A program made the position numbers and the translations under genes. Below are positions 40,255 to 53,040 of a stretch of DNA of 64,000 nt, in pieces. Source of the stretch: Tanytarsus gracilentus (taxonomy: Eukaryota; Arthropoda; Insecta; Diptera; Chironomidae); contig JAXRKN010000043.1 of the NCBI GenBank assembly GCA_038502055.1, forward strand, positions 868,001 through 932,000, read 5' to 3'. The notes beneath the pieces are model-generated. The model was not told where the DNA came from and ran no database searches. It saw nothing but the letters and a program-made list of their open reading frames with translations. Position 1 is the stretch's first letter, and every line of letters begins with the position of its first letter.

Positions 40255-41725
40255 ATGGAAAAGGAAAAAGCCGAGTCAATTGTCTTTCACGATGTAAGCA
40301 TAACGTCGTAAAGCATTTAATTCATGTGAAAATATCTAAAATCTCCTAATATTTCGACAGTACAAAGACAAAATAGTCATTATCGAATATCAAATTCAAG
40401 AATGCAAAATTTCTATGGGAAGAAGCCATCCATTTATCACTGATAAATACATTGACATGATCTCATGGTTTCACATAATGCAAAGAATTGACAGTTTAAT
40501 CAAACGCGTCTTTGATAATGAAGTTGATTGGCAGGAATTAAGAGGAAAATTTCTAATTGAAAATGTTACTCATTTTCCGCTACAAATCCGATACAAGTTT
40601 CTTCCGAAAGAGCATTCCAACATTGATTTAAAGAAGTACAAGTACGAACTCGACTGGATCTTGTCGGTTAAGATTTTTAATATATCAGGGGCAAAAGAAT
40701 TGATTTCTAAACGAGAATTCCCATTAAAGCAATCTTCAGAAGCAAATGTCATCGATGACAGTTTTCAAGCGAGTTGTTCCAAAAAGGAGCAAAAAGAGAA
40801 CAATGTGATAACCATCAATAGCTCTCAAGAAATGGACTTTGAAAATTCGATTATGTGCAATAAGATCTCGGTAAAGAAAGCCAAATCAAGTCCATGTGAA
40901 TCGACATCCACACCATTGCGTTCACGATCGTCTGAGGAAAATAACGAAAATAAGCCAAAAGTTACGACACGTGCTCAATCCCTAAAGCTCGATGGTGAAT
41001 CTCAAAGTGACTGCATTAAAATTGAAGACTCGGAAGAAGTAATTCACCAACAAAAGCGACCCAGAGTATCTCATCAGACGTCACAATCGGGAACATTAGA
41101 TAAGTGGCTCAGCTCAAAAAAAGCTCATCAACTATGCACTGAACGTGATAGCGTAAACGTCACTAAGCGCAAAAAAGAACGAAAAATCAGCGAGAAGTCA
41201 CCAGAGAAGTCAAAGTCGCAACCTTTAATGGATCCTGAGCAAAAGGAAAAGCTCGAAAACTTTTTGGAGATGGCTAATATTAAGGAAGCAGAGGAGGAAA
41301 GCCGTAAAGAAGCGCTCAAAGATCTCAAAATTGAGGATTGTCATGATCTCACAAATCAACAGCTCAGTGACTTTTTGCAATTACACAAGGATAAAATTCT
41401 TTCACTATTTGCCACTAAACACCGTGCTCGAACTATTCCAATCATCGATCAAATGCGTTTCGATGGCCTCATGCTAACTACTTCAGATACATTTACAGAT
41501 AATCAACAACTGTTTGTGCTAAATTGCATAGAAAAGATGCGAGATAAAGACGTACGTGGAAGCCGAGATGATATTCTGCATGAAGTTGTACTGCCCTACA
41601 CAACTGTCGCTATATTCAAGGAAAAGTTCAGCATAACAATTAAAGAGGCTCTCGAACGCATTCAACTTCAGGAGGAGAAGAAGAAACTTTTCCGATTGAA
41701 CCGCGAAATGCGGGAAAGTGTTTAA
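40255..41725 (+). CDS. Unrecognised probable nuclear protein
   Basis: Exons 40255-40293 and 40361-41725 (phase 0, 67-base intron) give 467 residues. I do not recognise the family with confidence. An N-terminal region of about 130 residues looks folded, with aromatic and helical stretches such as KYIDMISWFHIMQRIDSLIK. A long Ser/Lys/Glu-rich linker follows, with an acidic SUMO-interaction-like patch (DCIKIEDSEEVI) and SGTLDKWLSSKK, which loosely resembles a PCNA-binding (PIP) motif. Two basic clusters (KRKKERKISEK, HQQKRPRV) could be nuclear localisation signals. The helical C-terminus contains RGSRDDILHEVVLPYTTVAI, faintly like the C-terminal region of MUM1/PWWP3 proteins from memory; this is weak. 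A role in chromatin or DNA repair would be inference only. The poly(A) signal is at 41803. Confidence 0.8.
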
Positions 41726-41802
41726 ATATCGTTAGAAATGCACAGATGCAATGCTTTAAATTTTGAAATCTTGATCTCTTTGTTTAAAATTAATTTTTGA
41801 AG

Positions 41803-41808
41803 AATAAA
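41803..41808 (+). promoter_or_regulatory. Poly(A) signal of the unrecognised gene
   Basis: AATAAA about 80 bases after the stop codon at 41725. Confidence 0.55.
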
Positions 41809-42314
41809 AATCGATGCCATAATAGAAAATAAAATTAAAATCTAACATTTCATTAAAAAATAAATTTTTACAGGTTAAACTGTTTAAAATTATGTTAGTT
41901 AAAAGCTCAAAAAGCTCTCTATTGCTGTGTTGACTATTGTACACACTGCTAACACGCACCTACACGCTTTTTTCTCAATTTATTTTTCAACACAATTATA
42001 TCCATGATGATGATCACAAAGACTCATAATTAATTTCAATTAACAAGATTTATGGATTATCCTGAAAATATTTTGCAAAATAATTTCCTTATTCTTTTTA
42101 TTTATTAAAATTTTTTATAATAAATTTTACATAGAAGGAAATACCATCGAGCAAAATCACGTCCGCACACACTGTCAAAATAAAAGTATTTTGGTGATCA
42201 TGATCGAGTAAGAGCGGCACGTACAGATAAAGCAGAGAAATATGAAAAACAAATTTGGTGATTCGAAAAAGTGTACATCTCCCCCACTCGTCGAGAGCTT
42301 GCGAACGTGTGAGA

Positions 42315-42350
42315 TATAAAAGAAAGTGTTGATCGCTCCAAAGCTCATTT
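42315..42350 (+). promoter_or_regulatory. TATA/initiator core promoter, probably of ELOVL
   Basis: TATAAAAG at 42315-42322 is followed by TCATTT at 42345-42350, with the initiator A 32 bases from the start of TATA, the normal spacing. Downstream lie a relatively GC-rich leader and a strong donor (AAGGTGAGTT) at 42626. No coding frame starts nearby. The next acceptor with an ATG on this strand is that of ELOVL at 49914, so this is probably its promoter and non-coding exon 1. Confidence 0.55.
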
Positions 42351-42625
42351 TGTCTTTTGAAGTGCAACGGTGAATACACGTCGGCGCGTTTGTCTAGTGG
42401 ACGGTGTGAATTTTGATGTTCTCAAGATTTATTTGACAATTTTTAAAGGGGCGCGAGAAAAAAATTTCTCATGTAGAATTTTCTGAATATATAAAAAAAA
42501 TAAAGCTCATGAAAAATTCTAAAGTCGTATGTTCTAAGTGAAAATTAAAAAAGAAGTTTTGAAAGTGATCGAAGTAAAATTGGATAAAAAAATTGAGAGA
42601 AAAAATTAAATAATTTAAATTTTAA

Positions 42626-45600
42626 GGTGAGTTAAATTTAAGTGATGAATTTTAAAAATTAAGAAATTGCAAAATAAAATTCACTCTCTGTAAAAATTTG
42701 TGTGATATTTTGTTCTTAACCTTTCGCTGTGAATCACAAAAAAATTTCTCACTTTTGTGCACTCCTTTAAAAAAATATTTTAATATAATTTTACTTTAAA
42801 ACTCGCTATTTTATCACATAAATATTCAAATTTCAAATCATGACCAAAGAGTTCTCTAAATATTGGATATTTTATTCTTTATATTACACAACATTGACAT
42901 CGACTGTTTGTCGCAGGAGCCGCGAAGCCATAAATTAAATAAAGTGCTAATTTTAAATTTTTTTTTCGAGAAAATCTTTTAATAAAATGATTTTGCAGGT
43001 TTTTTTTGGGATAATTGAATGGCAAACTAATTCTAGCGTCAAATATTTGCGAGTTCTTTCTTACATGTGCTAATTTTTTTCTTGACGTTTTTTCCTCAAT
43101 TGAATCACCAAAAAGTTTGTTTGGTTTATTGCTTAAAAGGTCGTTGATGTTAATTTATATCAAATAAAAAAAATGTATTAAGTTTTTCAACATCTGAATT
43201 TTTTTTGCATTGTAAAATTTTAATGGACATTCGCAAATTAACAAACGACTATCTGAAATATATTTCAATATGTATCATTATGAAATCATTTTATGCACTA
43301 ACATACGGAAATCATTCAAATTCGATTCAAATCTCTTTTGATGCTCGCTAGTTTCGTTTTATATAGTGAAAGTTTTTTTGTGTTTAATTACTAACACTTT
43401 AATTATTATTATTTTTTTTGGGGGTTTGTGCGTCTGTGTTCAGCCTCATTGAATTTATCTTACGAGATCGTTGAACTAGTTTTTTTTATAAATTAAATTA
43501 TGCGCAATACAATTACGTAATTCGACTAATTAATTGTCCTGTTGTTGTAAACAATTTGAGCTGGGAAAATTCCACGACTAGAATTTTCTCTCTCTAATAA
43601 ATTAAATTTTTTCATGCCGACTGTAATTAAATCCAAGCCTCCTCACCGCATCAGATTGCAGCTACTTTACAATTTCTCAAGGTTGTTCACAATAATGAAT
43701 TAATAAGATGTGCACTCAACACAAATACTTGCATTTATTGGGCGACTCTAACACTTCCACAATGATCAATAACTTTTGCAAGTTGACAGATTGAAAAAGG
43801 TGAAACGATTAATTAATTAATGGATTCGAATATGAGAGGGAGATAAATTATCGTGCGGACGCACTTTAATTAACAAAACATTGTTTTTTTTCAAATCATT
43901 GTGATCATCATTTAGCGATAAAACAGATCGTTTTTCCGTACACGACGATCAATTAGCCTGATTAGAGTGTTTTTGTGAATAAGATATAAAAAAATTAATT
44001 TGTGCATTTTATTTTTTTCCTGGATTGACTTTTATTAATTTGCTTTTTTAAATATATTTAAAATTTTTTGAAAAATTTCACTATCTCCATTTCCATAAAA
44101 TGTCACCAACGCATCCGTTTCATCACTTACCTTATCATTTCCATGTGTTATCTAATCGAACTTTATAAAATTTTGTGGGTCATGAGAATTTCCCAAATAC
44201 ATAAATCAAATTCATTCACAGCCCTTTACCACACGAACTTGGTCTACTTGCTTAGTCTCGCCAACTTACGACTTTTTTTTATGAAATCATAAAAATTATC
44301 TAACACTCCATGTATGTATTTTTTGAGGTGAATATCATCTTAAATTTATATCTATTTGGTTGGACGTCTAACGAGGAGTGAGAGAGAAAAGAGGAAGAAA
44401 GAAATATATAATAAAAAAATAGCAGCTGTGAAAAGAGAAATTTTTTTCGGAGTTTTTATACAAAAGCAATAGCCGAAAAAAGCTCATTTAAAAAATTGTT
44501 ATTGATGTATTTAATTTGGGTAGTCAAAGAAGTTGTCTCGCGGTGTCAATCATGCAAATTCATGCTTTAAAAGTGACAACTAGATGCTTGCACGCAAAGG
44601 AAGCGTCATCATGTGGTCAATTTTTATTAACCTTGCTACAGACTCACTCAAGTTGCTCAATACATTGCAACATATATGATAATTAGGGGAGCATATTGGA
44701 AAGGGAATTACCTTGCACGTCCTTGAGTACCAAAAACACCTTTCACCCTCACAATGTGAATTTCTCATCCAGAATTAAAGAATTCGTCGCTCTTTTTTTC
44801 TCTCAGACTTGTTTGACTACCACATGTATGCATTACAAAGAGAGTGTGCTGACTTACAATTTATCATTTTCTCTGTTAACCTCCAAAAAAAAAACAGTCA
44901 GCAGAAAAAAATTTTACACTCTCCTCTATTGCATAATATTTTATTAAAATCTCTTTATGTACTTTTAAAAAAATCTCAATATAATTTTTTTTATCTTCTT
45001 TTGACCATTATTGATTGAGGGGAAATCACATAGAGGTGACATCTCATTTTTATGAGTTTTGTTAAATTTTTGGGTTAAACTGCGTGTGAAATAAAATTGT
45101 TTAATTTATGATTAAATTTTTGTCAACAATAATATTTTTTTTGCGAGATTCCACGCCTTGAAAAGTTTTGATGCTCCTTGAAAAAAATAAACTATAAATT
45201 AAATTATACGCGGCAACTAAATTGACAGAAATACTTAAAATTACTTTCTACGTTTCTCGTCAATAAAAAAAAGATCAAAAAATTTCAATAAAATCAGGAA
45301 TAAAAGTTGCTTCCTCACAATGCAAACTGGTTACAAATTTGAAATGATTTTAATACAAAAAATCAAATAACACGCAAACAATTTTTAATAAAAATATTTC
45401 ACGCCGTTAAATTGTAAATAACTCCAAATTTATTATTTAGGAATTTTAATCTTCAACATTGCACGTCTCGTGTGTTCAATTATCGTCATCATTAACCGCA
45501 AGATATTGTTTCAAATTATGAAACCTTTAATGAGCAATTAAAGTAGCTAATATGAAATGTATATTGATTTATTTCATTTGTTCTTTGCGGAAGTTACGAG

Positions 45601-48600
45601 AGATTGTAAACATGGAAATGCATTTCGCTTAAACAGGTTTACTCACACCGCATGATAAATAAATAAATATTGCAGCATTTGAGGAATTTCAAGGTCTTCA
45701 AATGTTTTCATTTATTCTGAAAAAAGTTACAATATTTATTATATTAGTACAAACCCCAAATTTAAACTTAATTAACATTCACCTGTTATACTCGCAGATT
45801 GATGAACTCATAAGCATCAACCTGGTCGGTTAACTTTTTAAACTTTTATTAATAATATCCCCACAGTGGCTTCGTGATACACATTTAATGCACTTGAATC
45901 TTTTTTATCTGATTTTACATTCACTTTTTACTCTTTCGCGAGTTGACGCAACGTGGATATGACGATGAACTTTTTTTTGAACAACCTCGGATCGCTCGGA
46001 ATTGTTAATATTGATTGTTGATATTTTTCAAGAGATATTTAAGTGAGATGGGCAGAGTTGGTATGACAACAAATCGGTAATCCGGTTGAGACTTTGCGGA
46101 GAAAATGCCCAAAGGTTCATTGTTGGAATTTGTCACATGTCAAAAGATCCTTGAAATTGAAAGGAAACACATTTTCAATTATTTTAAACATTTTCTTATA
46201 AAGCTTTATAAAGTAAAAAGATTTTTCATCTCCGAATTCAATGCAATAAGTTTCATCTCAGCAACCAAATTTCTTTTTCCAATTACTCAATCGTAGTAAT
46301 CATTTGTTTTTCTTCGCAAAGAACTATATATAGTGTTTTAGTAACTATATAGTGTTTATCGCGATCAGAATTTTTATACTGACTTTAATTTTGATAAATT
46401 TCAACGACTATATAAAACTTAAAAATGAACCTTCATCTTGACCTAGTCATAAACATTTTAAATATTTAGATTGGTGTGTAACAAAAAGGAATTTTAAAAA
46501 ATTATTTTTCGTTGTCTGCTATGAAAAGATAAAAAGCTTTCCTTTTCTCTATCCGCAACTTTTTTACGTTGCCTGTCGAAAATCGATGAGATAAAAATTT
46601 TATAACGCAAAAGTGAGTCACACTTTTGGATTGATGATGATTTTGTTATGTAAGACGATTAAAATTTTCACTTTTTACCGAATTGCCGATTTTAGGATAA
46701 AAATGCATAAATTTAACTTTTTAAGCGGAGACCGAAAGAATTTAGCAAGTTTTGAATATATTTTTCACTGACAGATGTTTACTGATCGAGACAAAAATTA
46801 TGTTGAGGTAATCTGATTGAAAAAATGGGGTTTCAGGGGTTGGAAACTCTCAACTTTTTTAGGTGATAAAAAAATTCCATTGCCAAATTCAATGCAATGT
46901 CCTAAAATTATAAAAAGTTCACATCCTCTGCACTTTTAGCAAATTTTTAGTCGTTTGAATTTTTTACAATTTATGAATCATCGTCTTATTTTTTTTTGTT
47001 TACTCTTAAACACCATAAAAACTCCCAAATAGGCAAAAATCAAAGATCACATTTCATTTTTTCCGCAAATTCTAAAAATCATCTCGCAGACTTTGAACCC
47101 ACACTTGTGACAATTTTTATTTAACAAATAATTTTCAAGCGTTTTTAATGACTTTAAGTTCTTATGACCTCACAAAAAAAAATTATTAAGCTTTCAAATT
47201 CCTTCTCGAGAATTCCTAAAATCCCCCTTCACGAAATAAAACTATTTTAATATCATATGTTAATCATCAACGCGATGCTTGAATTTTAAATTGGCGAAAA
47301 AATAAACATCGCAAGTTCTATCCGCATATGTGCTTCACTCTCTTTTCTCGCAAATTGAAAAATAACGACGTGAGCTAATAATTTATTAAGTAACCACGTT
47401 TCGATGCAGCAGAAGAGGAAAGCTTATGATAACATTTTGAGTTTACACACTTTTGAATTAAATCATGACAATTGCTAATAATGTACTTTAAACAAAGCTA
47501 AAACGGATACAACTTCTGTTTACATTGAAATCATGATTTAAAAAATTAAACTTGACATAGTTAAAAATGATTTGTCCCAAAATTAAAATAACGATGACAA
47601 TTAAAATTTTAACACTTTTATTTTCAAGATGAAATTTGTAAAAAAATCTAATTGCACTTAAAACACAGAAAAATTAAAATCTCTCAAATGTCCAAACTTG
47701 AAAATTTACGTGACTTTTTTTTCGCTCATCCTTTTAATTCGCAATTTATATTCTCGATGTCGACAAACTCGCAAAGAATGGCGAATTTCGCTAGACTCTG
47801 ATGCTCTCTTAAAAATATTTAAATTCAATTCGTCATTGTTTCAAGTCACAAAGCGCACAAATGTAAGCAACAAAAGTGTGCACGCTATTTCTTTAATTGT
47901 GATGTAATTTATTATGCGGTTTGTAGTGCCAACCTTGTTAGTGCGATGTAATTGATGAATGAGGATTTGATAAGAACAGCTTCCTGATGTCGTCAATAGG
48001 ATGCGATTCTAGAGTTAGTTTGAAAAGTATGAGGATGAATTTAAATAAGCTAATAAAAGAGATGAAAAATGAGTGTGGCTTGGTCAGGCATTGATTAATT
48101 TAATGGCACGTGAGATTAAAGAAGCGAAGGCGATGTGCAGAATTTTAATTATTTCTTTCAAAGTTTATTGAGCCATTTTTTAAAGTTAACGAAAAAATTT
48201 TTTAAATTTTATTCAGTTACAAAAACATTTTAAATTTTTTTTGTTAATTTTTTGTTCTCATATCATGAAAAATTGTTGAATACCTTCGAAGGACCTGCCT
48301 CTTTAACTGTCAACAATAAATCACTCTCAAAATTATTAAAAACCTTCTGGCACTCTTTGTTTTGAATACATATTAACAAAAAATCAATTTCATGCGGTCT
48401 CGACATGCAAGATTAAAATTCACTCAACTTTAATTGGTGAGATAATTTTAAAAATTAATAAAAATGTCAAGTGTTTAAATAAAAGATTAAGAATTTAATA
48501 ATTAGTTGAGTGCTGACAATGTCACGATTTTATTTTAAATGTAAATTTGATTCACGCTAAATGATTTTTTTAAGTGTTCACAAAAGAGCTTAAAAGTTTG

Positions 48601-49914
48601 TCTAGTAATTGACCATGACCGTCATCAATTGTTTGGTGTTGCTTCTCAGTTTTGCGCAATTAAACGAATTATCTTCATGTGAAAAATCGCCGGTTGACTC
48701 AAGTTCAAGATGAAGAAATTTAAATTGTCGTTGAATCGTAAGTTATTATGGAAAGAGAGCAGGTCAACGAGTTATTTAGCAGACTGTACAATTAGAAGCA
48801 CAACATTTTTGAAGTACTTGTGAAAATTTTTCGTTGACGCTCACGATAAAAACGGCAACAAATTATTCATGCTTTGTGATGCGAGTTAGCCGCATTACGA
48901 CACACGCGGCTCTTATAAAAACCCGAAAAAAAATCACTTTTACTTTCACAAACCACTTCATTGGTCCATGCCGATAATATGAATAAACGAGCAGGAAACA
49001 AATTCAGTGAGATGCTGTTTGTGTTGAATTTATTTTTATGTGAGCACGAAAACGAAAGAAATGAGCAAAAGTGTGTAAAGAAATCTCCACAGTTCAAATA
49101 AAATCGTTTCACTTTAGCCGAAAAATAGCAGCATAAATTAGCCATCAGCTGACGAGCGTGAAAGAGAGAAAAATATTTAAACAAATTAAATTTTTAAATT
49201 AATTTTTTAACGATTGCGTCTTTAAATTTTTTTTAATTGAATTAATGAATTTATTTGATGATTCTTTAATGAATAATTAATCTTAAAAATATCGACAGAC
49301 TTCCTGTACATGATTAATTTTTTATAAGCTCAATTACATCTCATTGTCAAAGCGATGACGCGCCAACAAGAGATTTCTTTACATTTTTCAAGAGATGCAC
49401 ATATGGACACTCATTTATTTAAATACACATATACATATATATATAGGAGACTTCAATGCGCCCATATGACTAAACAAATAAATAGTAGGTCGAACGAGTG
49501 GTTAAATAGCAAAATTACACTTTAGAATGTACACAAAATGCTACTTGTGTAATATGGTTGCGAGAAGCTGTTCGTGTGGAGCCAATTATTAAATTTTAAC
49601 AAAAAAATCAATGACGATCACTTTCGAGATGTTGCAAAAATAATTTCGAGGCTTTCAATTTTAGATAAAAATAAATTTTTTAATGATTTTTTTAGAAAGA
49701 GCAAAAAACAAGAAAAAAATTTTAACTGCACATTAAAGCCCCTCAAGAGTGCGCAGCACTTATTTAATCCGCGAATTTTTAATTCATATTTGAGAGTAAT
49801 AAAAATAAAAATAATTTCTTTTTTCATTAAATCGCTCGAGATGAAATGGACTCAGTTGCGGTTATGCAAGTCAATTATTAATTTTTTGTTTTAATCTCTT
49901 ACACTTTTTTTTAG
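42626..49914 (+). other. Probable 7.3-kb 5'UTR intron of ELOVL
   Basis: Inferred from the donor at 42626 and the acceptor just before the ELOVL ATG. It is AT-rich with only chance-like short frames. A pair of ACTATATAGT-centred palindromes in tandem lies at 46322-46357. I see no exon or RNA gene in it. Confidence 0.45.
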
Positions 49915-49916
49915 CG

Positions 49917-51259
49917 ATGGATTACATCAGGAATTTTTACGCTGGCTATCGAGACTTGCTAGACAATAAATCAGATCCACGAGTGGAAGAATGGTTTCTC
50001 ATGTCATCACCCTGGCCAACAGTAGCAATTTGCATCACATATGCATATTGTGTAAAGGTTTGTTTGAAAAAATATTTTGCTAATAATTTCTTAAATTTTA
50101 AATTTTTGATTTAATTTAGATTTTGGGTCCAAAGATTATGGAAAACAGAAAACCATATAAACTTCGAGAAGTGCTAATAGTCTATAATTTCCTGCAAATT
50201 CTCTTCAGCTGTTTTCTCTTCTATGAAGCTAGTCAAGCGGGATTTTTGAATGGTTACAGTTTTCGATGTGAACCTGTCGATTACTCGAGGACGGCAAAAG
50301 CAACGAGGGTGGCGGCGGGATGCTGGTGGTACTTCTTTAGCAAATTTACCGAATTTTTTGATACCATTTTCTTCATTATGCGCAAGAGATACGATCAAGT
50401 CTCAACACTCCACGTCATTCATCACGGTATAATGCCATTTAGTGTTTGGTAAGAGAGCAAAATTGCAAATCACACGAGAAAGTGATGAGCAAACAATATA
50501 AAAAAATCACTCATGTTTAATTAAAACTAGGTGGGGTGTTAAATTCACTGCTGGCGGTCACTCGAGCTTTTTTGGCTTCGTAAATACTTTCGTTCACATC
50601 ATCATGTACACATATTATATGCTCGCCGCGATGGGCCCACAAATGCAGAAATATTTATGGTGGAAGAAATATCTCACCGTATTGGTAAGGATAAACTTTC
50701 GATAAAGTGGCAATTTGTGAAATATTCGCTGTCGAAAACAAATTTGCTTGTGATTTATGAATGCATTTTTTAAATTTATTTATTCGTTTTTGTATTTCAA
50801 TGTCTCGTGGAATTTTAAGCAATAAAATTTTTCTTCTTCTCCAGCAAATGGTTCAATTCATAGCTGTGATGGTTCACGCATTCCAACTGATCTTCCACAA
50901 TCCATGCAACTATCCAATGGCATTTGTGTACTGGATTGGAGCTCATGCACTCATGTTTTACTTCTTGTTTAGCGATTTCTATAAACAAGCATATAAGAAG
51001 GTATGAAATGTGATCCATATGTTGACGTCATCATATTTTAAATCATTTTTTATTACAGAAGAAAACGGTGGCGGCTGTTGGAGAGAAGGAGAAGGTCATC
51101 ACTGAAGAGAAATGTAATCAAAATAATAATAATGACAGTAGTAAAAATTACAACTTCACAAATGGAACGTCGCAGCTGTATTATGCACCAACTGAAAAAA
51201 TGGAGGAGAGCTACAGTATTACAACCCGACAGCGTGTATTCATGCATAATAATAACTAG
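49917..51259 (+). CDS. Very-long-chain fatty acid elongase (ELO family)
   Basis: Five coding exons join in phase: 49917-50057, 50120-50448, 50531-50684, 50845-51000 and 51059-51259, giving 326 residues. The conserved ELO features are present: SDPRVEEWFLMSSPWPT near the N-terminus, KFTEFFDTIFFIMRK, the catalytic HVIHH box at residues 145-149, then NTFVHIIMYTYYMLAAMGP and YPMAFVYWIGAHALMFYFLF. Several hydrophobic segments fit the seven-helix ER membrane fold. A Lys/Asn-rich cytoplasmic tail ends in a short variable C-terminus. The enzyme condenses malonyl-CoA with long-chain acyl-CoA in the ER. It most resembles the insect ELOVL1/7-like group from memory, but substrate chain length cannot be read from sequence. 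The ATG follows a T-rich acceptor by two bases, so the 5'UTR is spliced. Confidence 0.95.
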
Positions 51260-51556
51260 TAGAAAGTTTTTCATTCTAATCTAAAGCTTTAGAATTAAGG
51301 AATCTTTTAAAAAGTATTTTTAATGCCGAAAAACAAAAAATATTGTCTATGCCATCATTCACACACCTCATCGACGATCTTTTCATATGCGATCATATGA
51401 AATGTATTTTTTTGCTCAATTCGTGTTAATATATTAATATATTAAATATCATAGTGCGCGGAGGAGAGAAAAGATAACGAAAAAAAATCCATAAAAGTCA
51501 CCATGTTGCATCACTAAAAAAACTCAAAAATCCCATCTTGTCATTTTTTGAGCATA

Positions 51557-51562
51557 AATAAA
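51557..51562 (+). promoter_or_regulatory. Poly(A) signal of ELOVL
   Basis: AATAAA about 300 bases after the stop. The 51260-51813 interval otherwise holds only the 3'UTR and the Syntaxin-18 promoter. Confidence 0.45.
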
Positions 51563-51813
51563 AATATCTTTATTTTAAAAAAATCTTTTTTTCTTAAATT
51601 TTATATTTCAGAAAAACTATGCAAATTTTTCGCAATTTTATCAAAGCATTTGATTTGACCGTTACAGATTTTTTCAAATATTCTTAAAGTTAAACGTAAC
51701 GCAACAACGTGGAACTTGTTTTCGGAGTGAACACATTAATACGTGGTTGGTTTGTTGTTTTTAAAAAGCAACAAAATTTTATTAAAAATTTTAAGATTCA
51801 ATCGTAGTTAGCA

Positions 51814-52890
51814 ATGGACATTACTTCACTATTTAAAGCGTGCATTAAAACAGCAAAGCATCAAAATAAAAGCTTGTCATTTCCACCCGAGAGAAATAAA
51901 ACAATTAAAAGTAACAAAGATGACTTTAATGAACGATGCAAATTAATTAGAAATCAAATTACACAATTAAGAGATTTCCTGGTTGAAAATAGGGCTGCTT
52001 ACATGCAATATGCATGTCATCTAAAAAAGTTCAGACAGGTCTGTGAAGATCCCAAAAGTTCATAGTTAAATTTATAAAAAATTTCTTACCACTTTTAGAT
52101 GTCGAACGAAGAAAGAGACATAATCGATCGAGAGGCTGAAAAAATCATCAATATATGTACACAGCATGTATGTGAACTTAAAATGGAGTATGGCTCTCTC
52201 AAGACTTTAACGACGCAGCAACGCAATCATGTCACATCGATACTCGAGCTGCTTGCGATTTACCTCAAAGCTGTCTACAACATTTTTAATGATCAGAAGA
52301 ATTTCCGCATAAGCAGAGATTTAGAAACTTACAAGTTCCTTAAACTCGATGCTGATCATAAGCATGACTCGATGGACTATATTGAATATAAAGATAAAAT
52401 TAATTTAGATAAAATTGATAAAGAGGAGGAAAGCGTGTCTTTGTTGAACGATGAGATTAGCAATGAAAATGGTCTCAGACGACGACATAAAAAAGAGAAC
52501 TTAAAAAAGGAATTGGGAAGTCAAACGATTGAGGATGATGAAAGGACAGAGGAGCCACAACTAAGCCCTGAAGATCTTCAAATGTTGGAGATTGAAAATA
52601 AGCAACTGATGAGTGTCTTTAAAGGATTAACGGAAGAGGTTCAACAGATCGAAAAGCATGTCTATGACATTGCTAAACTTCAAGAGATTTTCGATGAGAA
52701 AATTGCTGAGCAAAAAAATGATATCGATAGAATTGCCAACACTGTCGTTGGATCGACTGAGAATGTTAAAGAAGCAAATGAGCAGATAAGAGAAGCGACT
52801 CAAAGAAACGCTGGATTGCGAGTTTACATTTTGTTCTTTCTCATAGTCATGTCATTTTCCTTACTCTTCCTCGACTGGTACAATGATTAA
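51814..52890 (+). CDS. Syx18: Syntaxin-18, ER Qa-SNARE
   Basis: Exons 51814-52038 and 52099-52890 (phase 0) give 338 residues, close to human STX18 (335). The start MDITSLFKACIKTAK matches the family's N-terminal motif. The region up to about residue 150 is the helical N-terminal domain (LRDFLVENRAAY, NEERDIIDREAEKI). A charged variable linker follows. The SNARE motif begins at LSPEDLQMLEIENKQLM and includes VQQIEKHVYDIAKLQEIF and VVGSTENVKEANEQIREA. The C-terminal anchor VYILFFLIVMSFSLLFLDWY is nearly identical to other STX18 proteins. It acts with Sec20, Use1 and Sec22 in Golgi-to-ER retrograde fusion. It is convergent with transketolase. Confidence 0.96.
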
Positions 52891-52912
52891 GATTTGCTTA
52901 TAATTTCACATT

Positions 52913-52918
52913 TTTATT
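52913..52918 (-). promoter_or_regulatory. Poly(A) signal of transketolase
   Basis: TTTATT on + reads AATAAA on minus, about 120 bases after the transketolase stop. It implies that the transketolase transcript ends near or within the end of the Syntaxin-18 coding region on the other strand. Confidence 0.5.
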
Positions 52919-52926
52919 TAAAATCC

Positions 52927-52932
52927 AATAAA
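52927..52932 (+). promoter_or_regulatory. Poly(A) signal of Syntaxin-18
   Basis: AATAAA 36 bases after the stop codon. It lies past the opposite-strand transketolase signal at 52913-52918. Confidence 0.55.
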
Positions 52933-53040
52933 TGCATATAAAAAAGATTTAAAATCGAAATATTCAAGGAAACCAATTTAGTACTTTTTAAGGGGAATGT
53001 ATCCAATTGCAAATCTAATGATTTTTTTTCAGGGAAATTT

